A DNA stretch of 64,000 bases, from positions 1-64,000 of the forward strand of contig JAVVLW010002724.1 of NCBI GenBank assembly GCA_034401795.1. Reading direction: 5' to 3'. A model generated the notes under the pieces. That model did no database searches. It was not told the DNA's origin and saw only the letters and a list, made by a program, of their open reading frames with translations. A program made the translations under genes and the position numbers. The stretch comes from Chaetoderma sp. LZ-2023a. Lineage: Eukaryota > Mollusca > Caudofoveata > Chaetodermatida > Chaetodermatidae. Positions 9,659 to 20,454 of the stretch are shown here, piece after piece. Numbering within the stretch: position 1 is the stretch's first letter; each line of letters starts with the position of its first letter.

Positions 9659-9920
9659 AATTGATGAAAATGTGTACCAAGAGCTTAGACGGAAACGGAT
9701 ATGCCGTATTATACCAGGAAACGCTAACTCTATTACATCTTACTTACCAGATTGTAGATTCCAAGAAGACAGGCTTCCAATCCACCACATGCCTACAAGA
9801 ACACATACACATTATTATTATTCCTGAAAAAGTTGGTCCCGATCCCAGGATGATTCATAATACGGAAAAAATAGCTACACTCAAACAATTTCTACATCCC
9901 GGAAAAGTAACTAATTTTTC

Positions 9921-9921
9921 C

Positions 9922-9952
<31 letters not shown>

Positions 9953-9963
9953 GATTATTATAC

Positions 9964-10041
<78 letters not shown>
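9921..10041. repeat. microsatellites (TTA)n and (TA)n
   Basis: A run of TTA from about 9921 to 9950 is followed by an uninterrupted TA run from about 9969 to 10041. The Ile/Tyr-repeat frame on the minus strand is a product of this. Confidence 0.97.
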
Positions 10042-10045
<4 letters not shown>

Positions 10046-10317
10046 GTTGGATTTTTACCATGTGTCCAATAAAAAGGTAACATTTATCCAATACCAGCAT
10101 TGTTGGTATATTTTTTAATTGTGTCAACATGAGGTCAAAAGTGTATATTTTGGAAAGAATGTTGCTGAAAGCATTGCAGCTCACGACCCCAAAATTGTCA
10201 CACATCTTCTGGACCACGTGGACAAACATGCACCCCAAGTTCGGAGATGATAGGAGAACCAGAGCTATTGAAAACGTGTGACTGTGTGAATATGAGGGTT
10301 AAAGAGCAAGAACAAGA
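10042..10317. other. unassigned spacer
   Basis: No feature is recognised. A fragment of the minus strand gives a plausible but short peptide that I cannot assign. Confidence 0.3.
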
Positions 10318-10640
10318 CAAGAGGCCCAAAGGGTGTCCGATGCTCACCTGGAGCATTACCATTTGAACTATTTACGTTTAAATAGACATGATGGATAATT
10401 TTTGAAAATCCAAAATGGACACCAAAAAATTTACCAATCCAAATTCTCATTTGATATGTTGAAGTCTACTGCTCTATGGATATATCCATAAGTTTTGTTC
10501 AAGTCAGGCTATTGATTGGCGCATAGCATTTTAAATAGTTCCAGAAAATTGTCAGAAAACTCAAAAGGGCTGCAAATAATTTACCAACCAAAAGTAATTT
10601 TTTAGCCAGACATATTCTCAGCACACATGCAGCCACAGCT
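10318..10640 (+). mobile_element. CAAGAGGCCC repeat, truncated copy
   Basis: It begins CAAGAGGCCCAAAGGGTGTC and continues GATGCTCACCTGGAGCATT, TTTGAACTATTTACG and AGACATGATGGATAATTTTT. The same order occurs at 50764 and 62794. The 3' end with a terminal CTAA is not present, so the copy is truncated. Confidence 0.65.
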
Positions 10641-10912
10641 CTATATTTAGAATGATTTATGCTCCAATAGAATAAATTCTATAACAGTCAGGGTCATTGC
10701 ATGGGCGTTCATCTTTACGGCACAGCACCATACCTGTGCTAATCCTGGATTATGACATAACAATACAGGTGTTATATATTAATTAGGCACTTGTATAACT
10801 ATGGCATAACAGATCCAATCTTTGATGTTGCTAGTCTGCGAAGTCTGAGTAGGCTTTGGAGAAATGGAGGGGTGGGGGGGGGGCGACATTTTATCTAATT
10901 AAATCTAATCCA

Positions 10913-11112
10913 TTAATCCTTGAATTTGTTAGGAAAATTTCAATTTTCTCAATTAAAACTATTTTCAGAGTATTTTTGAAAATTTATCACACGAATTACT
11001 ACCTTGATTCCAGTGGTAAATTTTCAAAAATATTCTCTTGTTCTGTAAATATGGACATTTGTTAAGACCACTGCAGAAGCCGTTTTGGCTGGCTTGAGTG
11101 TTAAAGGGTTAA
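10913..11112. mobile_element. TTAA hairpin MITE, family A, copy 5
   Basis: Starts TTAATCCTTGAATTTG and ends GTTAAAGGGTTAA. Core reduced to CCTTGATTCCAGTGG because part of the left arm is deleted. Flank word CCACTGCAGAAGCC is typical of the right arm. Confidence 0.7.
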
Positions 11113-11284
11113 TTGGTCTGGTGGTCGTCTTGAGAAATGTTCATTTGCGTGTCAAGAAGTTAAAAATATTTTAACGCTGAAACGACTGGCTTAAGATAAG
11201 CAAGTCTGTCATTGTAGTGGTAAGCTTTCAAATATCGTTTTCTCTTGGCATGTAAATTACGAATATTGATGATTAAAAGGTTCA
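11109..11284. mobile_element. TTAA hairpin MITE, family A, copy 6 (diverged, abutting copy 5)
   Basis: This copy shares the TTAA at 11109-11112 with copy 5. It has arms GTGTCAAGAAGTTAAAAAT and ATATCGTTTTCTCTTGGCAT and ends GATTAAAAGG. The core is more worn. Confidence 0.6.
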
Positions 11285-11511
11285 CATGATAACTGTTGTG
11301 CATTTCACCAAAAAATGGTTTCTGAAGTTTTAAACAAATTTTAAATGACAATATGAAATCAGGGAAATAAATATGGTACATCATTTTCCATCAACTCCAT
11401 TGCATAGAAACCAACACAAATACCCCCAGGGTGTAATCTGATTGATTTAATACGCAGTGCACTCCTCCTGTGAGGGACACGATAGGATAATGAATTAAGC
11501 ACATCAATAAT

Positions 11512-11740
11512 TAACTGTCTGACTGCTGCAAGCCATCAGACAATAATTTCAATGGGCAATAACTCCGGACTTGCTGAATATTGTGAAAATAATTTGACTG
11601 AAAGTTGTTGGTGGCTAAGCCACCAACAACTTTCAGTCAAATTGTTTTCAAAATATTCAGCATGTACAGGGTTATACCCCATCGAAAATGTAGTCTGCAG
11701 AAATTCAGCAGGCAGAGTTAGGTGCATCAATAATTAACAG
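11512..11740. mobile_element. hairpin MITE, family C, copy 1
   Basis: The centre is a perfect foldback: CTGAAAGTTGTTGGTGGC followed by GCCACCAACAACTTTCAG (about 11600-11635). It is extended by GAATATTGTGAAAATAATTT on the left and AAATTGTTTTCAAAATATTC on the right. Outer ends are AACTGTCTGACTGCTGC and TCAGCAGGCAGAGTTA. Confidence 0.8.
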
Positions 11741-11880
11741 GACACGTTGACATAAACGCCGACATTAACTACATACTGACATCAGCTCTTCACAATCATA
11801 AAATGAAGATACTGGACACGAATATGGATCTGTAATGATCATACTAGCGATCATGAGGTCACCCAGTATAAACGGCAAAT

Positions 11881-13240
11881 CAATTTCTAGATATTCCCCG
11901 CCCATTTCTAGCTAAGCTGTTTATTTCTAGCTATACACTGACCATTTCTAGCTAAGGTGTTTATTTCTAGCTATACACTGACCATTTCTAGCTAAGCTGT
12001 TTATTTCTAGCTATACACTGACCATTTCTAGCTAAGCTGTTTATTTCTAGCTATACACTGACCATTTCTAGCTAAGCTCTGTTTATTTCTAGCTATACAC
12101 TGACCATTTCTAGCTAAGCTGTTTATTTCTAGCTATACCCTGATCATTTCTAGCTAAGCTATGTTTATTTCTAGCTATACCGTGATCATTTCTAGCTAAG
12201 CTATGTTTATTTCTAGCTATACACGGACCATTTCTAGTTAAGCTGTTTATTTCTATCTATACACTGACCATTTAAAGTTAAGCTGTATTTATTTCTAGCC
12301 ATACCCTGACCATTTCAAGTTAAGCACTTTATTTCTAGCTCAGCCTCATTGTATACGGCTGGTACGTTAAAGGTCCATCCTCTGTGCTGTGCAAAAATAA
12401 AATCTATGTCTTCTTTGTCACCCATACCATTCTTGTTTGTCCTCTGCTTTCTGCCAACCATTGGTCGGGTGGGATGGAGGGTCTCTCCACCGGCTCCTGT
12501 TATTAATAAGCTCTTTATTTCTAGCTATACCATGACCATTTCTAGTTAAGCTCTATTTATTTCTAGCTATACCCTGACCATTTCTAGTTAAGCTCTATTT
12601 ATTTCTAGTTATACCCTGACCATTTCTATCTAAGCTCTGTTTATTTCTAGTTATACCTTGACCATTTCTATCTAAGCTCTGTTTATTTCTAGCTATACCC
12701 TGACCATTTCAAGCTAAGCTGTTTATTTCTAGTTATACCATGACCATTTCTATTTAAGCTCTGTTTATTTCTAGCTATACCATGACCATTTCTATTTAAG
12801 CTCTGTTTATTCTAGCTATACCCTGACCATTTCTATCTAAGCTCTGTTTATTTCTAGCTATACCCTGACCATTTCCATCTAAGCTCTGTTTATTTCTAGC
12901 TATACCCTGACCATTTCTATCTAAGCTCTGTTTATTTCTAGCTATACCCTGACCATTTCTATCTAAGCTCTGTTTATTTCTAGCTATACCCTGACCATTT
13001 CCATCTAAGCTCTGTTTATTTCTAGCTATACCCTGACCATTTCTATCTAAGCTCTGTTTATTTCTAGCTATACCCTGACCATTTCTATTTAAGCTCTGTT
13101 TATTTCTAGCTATACCCTGACCATTTCTATCTAAGCTCTGTTTATTTCTAGCTATACCCTGACCATTTCTATCTAAGCTCTGTTTATTTCTAGCTATACC
13201 CTGACCATTTCTATCTAAGCTCTGTTTATTTCTAGCTAAG
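11881..13240. repeat. 42-bp minisatellite, dimer of a 21-bp unit
   Basis: The main unit alternates two half-units, TTTCTAGCTATACCCTGACC and ATTTCTATCTAAGCTCTGTT plus two bases, giving a 42-base period. The first part (11881-12335) is more variable and a little shorter in period. The second part (12507-13240) is highly regular, as expected for recent growth. The array is broken by about 170 bases of unrelated sequence at 12338-12506. The ancestral 21-mer matches the family E arm. Confidence 0.92.
12338..12506. other. non-repeat block interrupting the minisatellite
   Basis: This block contains GGTACGTTAAAGGTCCATCC and CCACCGGCTCCTGTTATTAA and shares no unit with the array. I see no inverted ends or target duplication and cannot name it. 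Confidence 0.5.
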
Positions 13241-13676
13241 ATTCAGCCACTTTTTTACATGCGTTGGAATCAATTTAAGATTTAGAAAGCAGAATAGTTA
13301 GAATCAAAATTTCAACCTAACATACAGGTAAGGTAGTGAATATTTTAAAACTAAATTTGACTGGCGGCTGTTGCTGTCAAATTACTTTCAATTTATTTAG
13401 TAAAATGTTTATTAAATTGTAGTCATCAAAAACATACAATTCGTACATTTCATGAGTGACACTTGTATTTTTGTGATGGAGCTATATGTCATTATGATTG
13501 TGATATCACCTAACATGTGACGCATTTGATCATGATGACAGATAGTTGAGTGACAGACTGTATCCCTCCATTAGAGAGCAATTTCAGAGTGCATTTGCTT
13601 CCATGTACCGTAGCAAAAAGACAGTATTGCGTTTGTGTCTATCTTTTATTATTGACAACAATTTTAATTTTTATCT

Positions 13677-14030
13677 GCAATGGACATGTCCAGTTTTAGA
13701 TATGTCCCGCTCATCTCTAGCTAAGCTCCTCCCACACCATGCTCATATTGGGATCAATCGATCAATCTCTGAACTCCATGACTATCAATTTCCATAAAAC
13801 TATACAGGTAAGCTGTTTAATATTTTGAAACTAATTTGACTGGGTGCTGTTTCTGCCCATTCGACAATTTTTATTAAATAGCATACATACAATTCGTACA
13901 TGTCGGACTATTAAGCGTTTAAGACTGACTAAATCGAGTCCTTCATGTTGTAACTGATTATGACATCATCCTACACGTCACGTAGTTGATTATGATGTCA
14001 TATGATGGATGGATAAACTGGAATGGTCAA
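13677..14030. mobile_element. family E MITE, half-hairpin copy
   Basis: Ends are CAATGGACATGTCCAGTTTT and AACTGGAATGGTCAATT. The arm GATATGTCCCGCTCATCTCT, the GATCAATCGATCAATCTCTG segment and AACTATACAGGTAAGCTGTT are in family order. Only the left half of the hairpin remains. Confidence 0.7.
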
Positions 14031-14962
14031 TTCAATTTGTACGGTTCTGATTTTCCCCTTGTTATTGTAAATTGGTCCCATATATTTGTTTGTTTGCTTG
14101 TCCATTTGTCTGGAAGTACAGGGTATGGTGGATACGCCTTTGGCTTAGCTATGGATATTATTTCTTGATTGTTTCACCCTATTGGGACTAATCTCGGATC
14201 ACCAACTCTGGAAGAATACCTCACATTTCTCCTCAAGTGGTAGATGGAAGTCTCATGCCTAACACTGGTCTAGCGCTCGCTACATCATCTGGCAGAGTCC
14301 ATACAACTGAGTATGTTCTCACACAAACCCTTGATTGTTGTGGCCAGGACCCTGTACAAAGAGTCCAGGTATGATTGTAGGGTACATTTTTTAATGTGAG
14401 TGATGTGATATATTGATGCTGTGGGCATTAGTATGGAGGATGGAATGGTATGTTGTTTCATGTGTCCTGATGGTCTGGTAAGAGGTTAGGTGGAGGGTGA
14501 AGCGGCGATGTTCGGCAAGGGTCATTAGGGCATGTTATAAATAACAACCACAAAATTTTTCCTATGCATACAGATATCTATTTATGTATACACAATGAAG
14601 AAGATACACATCACTAACAAACGAAACAATGATGCGTGGAGAAAAGATTGAAAAAAAAATATTTTAGTTTAATTGTCTCATTATTTCTTTAAACAATTCC
14701 ATCCTGCATTCAATATCCCTCAGGCATTGAGCATTATCTATACTAAGTCATCTGTTGATTTATTTTGAACAGAATTTGACTACGATATGGTAGCATTAAC
14801 ATTTATTCAGACTGTTCGAGAATATGTAGCAAATTTTCAAAATTACCTCACTGAAAACTGTGTGTTTGTGTATAGCTGAGATAAAGGGTAAATCACGCCT
14901 ATTCAGGCATATATTGTTGGTATAATGCCTATAATAGATTTTCAGATACCCCAGAGCTCGAT
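14031..14962. other. low-repeat stretch, no gene assigned
   Basis: This is one of the few segments with little visible repeat sequence. Codon-like stretches on the plus strand at about 14200-14400 give short peptides (for example PHISPQVVDGSLMPNTGLA) that I do not recognise, followed by CCAGGTATGA, which could be a chance splice-donor-like word. I do not call an exon. Confidence 0.3.
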
Positions 14963-15184
14963 CTTAAACCATTTAAAGGCAAAATTTTGTCATATTGAAT
15001 GTCCATTTGCAGGTTAAGAGAAGGCGATTTTTTTAAAATTACCGCTGGAATGACCGGCTCTGTTATCGAGACAGGCATTCCAGTGGTAAATTAAAAAAAA
15101 ATAGTTTTCTATTTGCCTACAAATGCACATTCCTCAAGACCACGACAGAGGCGTGTTTTGGCTGGGATAACCATAATGGGTTAA
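14963..15184. mobile_element. TTAA hairpin MITE, family A, copy 7
   Basis: Starts TTAAACCATTTAAAGGC and ends ATAATGGGTTAA. Arms GGTTAAGAGAAGGCGATT and AATAGTTTTCTATTTGCC surround CGCTGGAATGACCGGCTC / GGCATTCCAGTGG. Confidence 0.72.
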
Positions 15185-15335
15185 CGCAGAGGTAAGCGGA
15201 GAATATATCTACAAAATCTGTGGTTCGTGTAAATATCGAGAGATGGTTCAGCTCATAGATAAGTTATCATGTTTCTTAAACAAAAATAGAAACATGTTTG
15301 TTAGTACAATTTTGAACACGATGAAGGAAATGTTC

Positions 15336-15440
15336 TGTTGAATATTTTGGACTTAATTTGATTGGAAGCAATTGATGCCCTTAAGGCAGCGATGACTTCC
15401 ATTCAAATTTCAGTCCAAAATATTCAACAGTACATTTTAT
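15336..15440. mobile_element. family B hairpin MITE core
   Basis: TGTTGAATATTTTGGACTTA at 15337 pairs with the complementary TTTCAGTCCAAAATATTCAA at 15407. The loop region holds GCCCTTAAGGCAGCGATGAC. Confidence 0.7.
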
Positions 15441-15640
15441 TTACAGCTGCAAGTCACCAGATAATAATTTAATGAGCAAAAACTCTTGAATTGCTGACTA
15501 TTTTGAAAACAATTTGACTGAAAGATGTTGGTGGCTTAGCTTCAGCTTAACTTTCAGTCAAATTATTTTCAAAACATTTAGCAGGTCCTGCACTTAGATA
15601 TAACCCCTAGAATGTTGTCTGCAAAACCTCTGATGGCTAT
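15441..15640. mobile_element. hairpin MITE, family C, copy 2
   Basis: Contains GAAAACAATTTGACTGAAAG and CTTTCAGTCAAATTATTTTC around a damaged loop, plus the family flank AGATATAACCCCTAGAATG. Confidence 0.7.
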
Positions 15641-16335
15641 GTTATATCTGAGCTGCAGTACTGTAGACCATATACAAAGGTTATCGTTGCTCTAGTTTAA
15701 CCTTTCAGAAAATCTCCTCGCTAGAAACGATGCTCTTTGTTACATCACGAAATAAACTAAGAATCCGTGAACGCTGAACACAATAATGCAGATACGCGGC
15801 ATCTGTTAACACTCTCAAACTCGGCACAGCATCTCAAACAATCGTGTGCAGAATTAATTATACGTATACAATGAGACAAATCCATAATTTAGATTTATCT
15901 TCCTTTTAATAATAAATTCTACCCAGTATCGTTGTTATTATCGTACCTAATTCGGAAATACAAAGAAATGAACGGGTAATGACCCGATGAAGGGTAATTA
16001 TTTTACAATTTTTTTTGTAATAAACATGTGAGGTTCTTCACCATCATATACCGGTAGATTTTCTCGCAACCCCACCCTTTCATCGATGGGATTTATACCA
16101 GGCAGAGAAAAACAAATATTTATAAATTCACAGATTCTACACTATATATCTATAAAATATCGCACAATATAACATCTACCGCCAAATCACATTCACATGC
16201 CTATACCTAATATACAATGGAAGGATTCACCCTATCAGGCTGACGTCATAATCAGAATATGGTAATAAGTACATGTGTCTTTCAGGGGTTTGATGCCTAT
16301 TACTCCACGGAAGTGGTGACACTTAACCTGCCAGG
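15641..16335. other. unassigned AT-rich stretch
   Basis: No gene is recognised. A fragment of the family E terminal arm (ACAATGGAAGGATTCACC and TGACGTCATAATC) lies at 16214-16255 and includes a perfect TGACGTCA at 16241-16248. Confidence 0.35.
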
Positions 16336-16735
16336 TTGATTCCTATGCGTTCCATAGTGTGCAGCTGGTGGTGAATCCAGGGGCCCTCCTCCTGTTTCCT
16401 CCAGGTGGCAGATTCTGGATCAGAAGGGTCAGAGGAGAGTACTTGCATGATACGTATAAGCTGATGTGACCGTGAGTGTGGTTGCATTGGTTGAAATGTC
16501 TTGATACAGGTGTGTCATATCTTTCATTCTTACAAAGGGTGGAGATCGAATGAAATGTGATCTTAGATTCTGATTTAAGGGCCCAAGTGGTTCTCTGACA
16601 TAGTGCTTGGCGCAATATTTACTTGTTAGGACATAGATTATGTTGCGCATTTGGCAGTTGCCTATGATTTTGGTCCGATAGGTGAGCCCTATGTGACTGC
16701 TTTTGAAGCATTTTTGTTTCTTCATGAGGTTGCAA
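16336..16735 (-). pseudogene. Penelope-like GIY-YIG endonuclease relic
   Basis: On the minus strand one frame reads NIIYVLTSKYCAKHYVRE followed by PLGPLNQNLRSHF. A second frame continues with YDTPVSRHFNQCNHTHGH. Together they match the end of Penelope-type proteins, in which a 'NVIYL..C..C...YVGET...L..R...H' block (the GIY-YIG nuclease core) is followed by 'TPV.RHFN...H'. The YVGE Gly is Arg here and there is a frameshift between the blocks near 16540. The RT that should precede it is not visible upstream, beyond the poly-G run. A short dead fragment; the nuclease would nick target DNA in intact elements. Confidence 0.65.
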
Positions 16736-16736
16736 A

Positions 16737-16770
<34 letters not shown>
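16737..16770. repeat. 34-base poly-G run
   Basis: An uninterrupted G run on the plus strand, followed by C and another G5. Polyproline or polyglycine frames across it are artefacts. Confidence 0.97.
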
Positions 16771-17224
16771 CGGGGGTTTCTGTGTACACGCTCATCATCC
16801 TTCTTGGTTGGCAAGAGAACACTATACTTGCTGACTATTGAATCCTTATTGCTTTTGTTTATCCAGTAGCGTGGAAGTGGTTTTTCGGGAAATGCTAGTC
16901 TGCAACACTGGCTGAGGATGGCCCTGTATTTATTGTATTTTTTTTTTTTTAAATATACCTGTTCTGTTGAAATCACATACAAATGTATTTATTGGTGGAT
17001 TTGTTTTTCGTTGCTGTTGGTGTCTGGGGTTGGAGTAGATAGGCGACCAGTTTGTTGTGGGCCTTGTTTCTGGCGGTTAACAGGAGGTCCTCTGTGGGTA
17101 TCCCTTGGCTATGAAAAACCTTTCTAAAGGTGCTGTTTTTAAAAAATAATCTTCATTCTTGGAGTATAGGATTCAAAATTCTGTCACGAAGACAAAATGT
17201 CTGTCACAAAAGTGTATGAACCAT
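16771..17224. other. possible upstream part of the Penelope relic
   Basis: Minus-strand frames here (AFPEKPLPRYWINKSNK, SVLLPTKKDDERVHRN) lie where the RT-endonuclease linker of a Penelope element would be. The match is too weak to assign. Poly-T occurs at 16938-16950. Confidence 0.3.
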
Positions 17225-17455
17225 ATGTTTTTGGGGTGAATTACAATTTAACCCGTACAACTCTGATGTCACAGTTTAAAATTTTAAAATTAAATTAAAA
17301 GATGAACTAGTGTTAATTTTTAAAGAGATTTTGGTGGAAGATGGTGCTGTCATAGACAGCAACATCGTCCACCAAAATTTCTTTTAAATGTACACAGGTT
17401 TCTTTGCCATTGACACAGTAAAAGATAGAATATTCACATTAGAGTGGTAAGTGTT
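17225..17455. mobile_element. hairpin MITE, family D, copy 1
   Basis: The core GAGATTTTGGTGGAAGATG / CATCGTCCACCAAAATTTC folds back at about 17328-17382. Outer words are ACTCTGATGTCACAG on the left and CACATTAGAGTGGTAAGTG on the right, with TTAA-type ends. Other copies are at 39803 and 45505. Confidence 0.7.
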
Positions 17456-17695
17456 AATAAACATTGTGTTGCATATTCTGACACCAACTTGCATGGGAGC
17501 TGCTACTGCCCTTGGCAGCAATAGCGCCCAGTTGATTTAGTTTCAAAATATTCAACAGCTTAAATCTGTACTCACCTTTTTTGGTTTGATTTACATTTTG
17601 GGAATTCCGATTTCTAAGTTTCAAATCATTGTAACATGTATACAAAATGAACAGAGTTTAGCTAGAAATGGGTGGGGGCTTAGTTAACAGGATCT
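17456..17695. mobile_element. family E/B MITE, partial
   Basis: Half hairpin GGGAGCTGCTACTGCCCTTG then GATTTAGTTTCAAAATATTC, followed by TTTGGGAATTCCGATTTC and TTTAGCTAGAAATGGGTGGG in family E order (right arm). Confidence 0.6.
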
Positions 17696-18890
17696 TCACA
17701 AATGGTGAATAATACGCCACCCTGATGACAGATCAATGAATGAGAGTTATCAGAAAATAGCGAGTTCTGTCTCAGACCTCAGTCATCCTATGAAGTTTCA
17801 AGATGATCCGCTAAGCGATCATGGAGTTATCATCTGGAAACAAATTTTCAAGATGGCCACTGGTGCATCATCATCGATTTCGATCTTCCTCAGACTTAGT
17901 CCAGTCATCATATGAAGTTTCAAAGCGAGCCGCTAAATGGAAATCTGGAGTTGTTATTACACCACAAACAGCTATACCGGTCTATCATTCAGAAACCAAT
18001 GTTTAAGAGTGCCGCTGGTGACTGGCAACCATATAGGAAGTATGATCATCATTAATTTCGATAAATTTATTCCGCAAACTTAGTCTAGTCATCCTATGAA
18101 GTTTCAAAGCAATCCAATAAACGGTAATGGAGTTATCATCCCGACAACCAATTTTCAAGATGGCTGCCCTTGGATGGCGGACATCTTGGATTTTGGATTA
18201 TCATCAATTTTGATAGATTTCTTCTCCCAACCTAGTCCAACCACCCTATGAAGTTTCAAAGTGATCAGATAAACTTTAACAGAAACCAATTTTCAAGATG
18301 GCCACAAGTGGCTGGTGTCCATGTTGGATTTCTGATCATCGGGGATTTTGATGTTTCTTCCTCAGACATGCCAGTCATACTATAAAGTTTCAAAGCAATC
18401 CAATAAACAGTAAATGTAGCTACCGTCTGGAAAGCAAGATGGCCACAATTGGCTCATCGTCAATTTTGAGAGGTTTCTTCCACAGACCTAGTCCAACCAC
18501 CCCATGAAGTTTCAAAGCAGTCCTATAAACTTTAACGGAGCTCTCATGCAGAAACCAATTTTCCAAGTGGCCATATTGGATTTAGGATTATCGTCGCTTT
18601 CGATATGTTCCTTCCTCAGACCCACTCGATTGTACGGAAATCAATTATTAAGATGGCCGCCCTTGGATTGTGGCCATCATGTATTTCGGATCATTGTCAA
18701 TTTCAATAGCTTTCTTCATCATATCTAGTCCAATGACCCAATGAAGTTTCAAAGCAATCCGATAAACGGTAACAGAGTTATCATCTGGAAGCCAATCTTG
18801 ACGCTGGTCGCCGGTGGCCATCTGGGATTTTTGTCAATTTCATTAGGTTTCTTCCCGCTCACTCCCCACCCCCATCCCCAACTCAACTAG
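17696..18890. repeat. degenerate tandem repeat (about 120-235 bp spacing)
   Basis: The phrase TGAAGTTTCAAAGC (or close) recurs near 17791, 17913, 18096, 18249, 18388, 18506 and 18742. Each is followed by AATCCGATAAACGGTAA-like and AACCAATTTTCAAGATGGCC-like segments and a CCATCTTGGATTTTGGATTA-like segment. This is an old internally repeated element. Small frames inside it are not genes. Confidence 0.75.
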
Positions 18891-19295
18891 TCCAACCACC
18901 CTGTGGCAGCAACATCTCCTTAGTTTTAAAATATCAACAGAATGTTTATTAAAACAGTTAATCAAGGGGTGGGGAGGAGCCTTCCGACCCACCCAAAGAC
19001 TGATGACGCAGTAAGACAAACAAGTTGGTTTGGTGAGACATGAGAAAAACCAGACTTATTAACCATTAGGATTCCTGTGACACAGGGTCCCAGGACATAA
19101 TATGAGCATATAGCAATGAATTGAGCTAAGAATCCATGGTCCTCCAACACAATTAAGATGCTTACTGTCAGACCGTTGCCACATTCCTGTCTGACCTACC
19201 GTTACGTCATCTGATTGTGATATCAGCTAGTTAACAAGTGACATACCAGTGTTTTGATTATGATGTCAGATACTTGAGTGGCAGATCCCTCCACT
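18891..19295. mobile_element. family E MITE, right-half copy
   Basis: Contains AACAGAATGTTTATTAAAA after a broken hairpin and the terminal arm GTTTTGATTATGATGTCAGA to GGCAGATCCCTCCACT, as in the copy ending at 13574. Confidence 0.55.
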
Positions 19296-19534
19296 GTGTA
19301 TAAAACTTTGGTCTTGAAAGTATGATTAAGATCCGCTACAGAATTTCAAGCGAGAATGTCAGAAAACATTTCTTACATTGTGTTCAAAACTGTACTAACT
19401 AACACATTTCTCAGGTTTCTGTTTTGAAAACATGTTAACTTATTTATGAGCTGTACTGTACAAACTAATTTCTATAGGGATACCATTAAAATACTTATTA
19501 AAAGAAAGAAAAACCATGCTTAGAAATATCCAGG
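19296..19534. other. unassigned spacer
   Basis: AT-rich. The words GAGCTGTACTGTAC and GAACGGCGG recur in similar positions beside other family E copies (compare 3440-3480). No gene is seen. Confidence 0.3.
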
Positions 19535-19925
19535 AACGGCGGATTCCAGTTTATCCATTAGTCATATGCTGTCATAATCAACCACATGATGCATAGGCTG
19601 AGGTCATAATTAATTGTCATGAATGACGTAGATAAGTTTATCACGAACATTTAATTGATGATGGACTATGCATTGTTGTACAATTCGAACATCTTTACTA
19701 TTTAATAAACATTCTGTTGAATATTTTGAAACTAATTTGACTGGGCGCTGTTGCTGCCTTCACTCAGTCAAATTAGTTTCAAAATATTCAACAGTTTACC
19801 TGTATAGTTTTCGGGAAATTGAGATTCGGGGAGTGCAGTTATTGATCGATCCCAACATGGGCAATGTGTTGGTGGAGTCTCACCAGATATGGGTGGGGTA
19901 TAGCTAACACTGGATTCCTCTATTA
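19535..19925. mobile_element. family E MITE, near-full copy
   Basis: Ends are CGGCGGATTCCAGTTTATCC and ACTGGATTCCTCTATTA. The centre folds back: TTGAATATTTTGAAACTAAT at 19716 and ATTAGTTTCAAAATATTCAA at 19773, with GACTGGGCGCTGTTGCTGCC between. Confidence 0.75.
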
Positions 19926-19969
19926 AAGAGCGACCTGGTCATCTTCAAGATGAATAACACCTATATGGA

Positions 19970-20070
19970 TTGAGCTTCAGCAAGTATAGTCTTCTCTTGG
20001 CCTGCATATGGACACTCAATAAACACATTTTCTTCTTTTGGCCTGCATACGGACAGCCTATAAGCAAAAC
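19970..20070. repeat. left remnant of the 44/42-bp minisatellite
   Basis: Two to three units, with TCTTCTCTTGGCCTGCATAT then GGACACTCAATAAACACATT and GCATACGGACAGCCTATAAG. The last bases AGCAAAAC abut the DIRS copy. The array resumes at 27469, so the DIRS element split it. Confidence 0.85.
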
Positions 20071-20126
20071 ACCCCCACATACCCACCTTGCGGGTTGGTC
20101 TGTTGTTTTATTAACCACTATAAAAA

Positions 20127-20392
20127 CATACTTACCGTTCAATCACTACTTGCTAAATCAATTATCTGCATTTAGCTACCAGAATAAGATTTTTATGCTT
20201 GCATACACTCCTCCCCATGCCTATTCCTATAAATATGGTCCCTCAACCAGGCTACTGATTAGGTCATTCTCCAGTATATTAACTGATATAAACTGGCACC
20301 AGTCTGTACTCACTCCATAGTGACGCCTGTCACTAAGCGTGCTTGCGCATGCGCACTGGAGCCCAAATAGGAAACAGATTCACTTTTCTGAA
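20127..20392. repeat. DIRS copy 1, terminal repeat (3' end of element)
   Basis: From CCGTTCAATCACTACTTGCT at about 20132 to AAACAGATTCACTTTTCTG near 20390. It is the inverse complement of 27190-27440. Both carry GCGCATGCGCA-type words. About 60 bases outside it (20071-20131) are specific to this end. Confidence 0.88.
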
Positions 20393-20454
20393 TTTAAGTG
20401 CCAAATATTATAGGCAAATTCTCAAATCAATTCCACGCGGGGTGGCTGAGGCCG

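Larger units (their letters stand above)
11870..13574. mobile_element. family E MITE copy carrying a large internal minisatellite
   Basis: The array at 11881-13240 is embedded in family E sequence. Before it comes AATTTCTAGATATTCCCCGC. After it come GCGTTGGAATCAATTTAAG, CATACAGGTAAGGTAGTGAA, a half hairpin TAAATTTGACTGGCGGC, and the terminal arm with AGACTGTATCCCTCCATTA. Confidence 0.65.

Noticed and set aside
9855..10238. 127-codon minus-strand frame with Ile-Tyr repeats
   Set aside because: It crosses the TA microsatellite. The rest has no recognisable motif.
16619..16982. Polyproline and polyglycine proteins
   Set aside because: They come from the 34-base poly-G run read in different frames.
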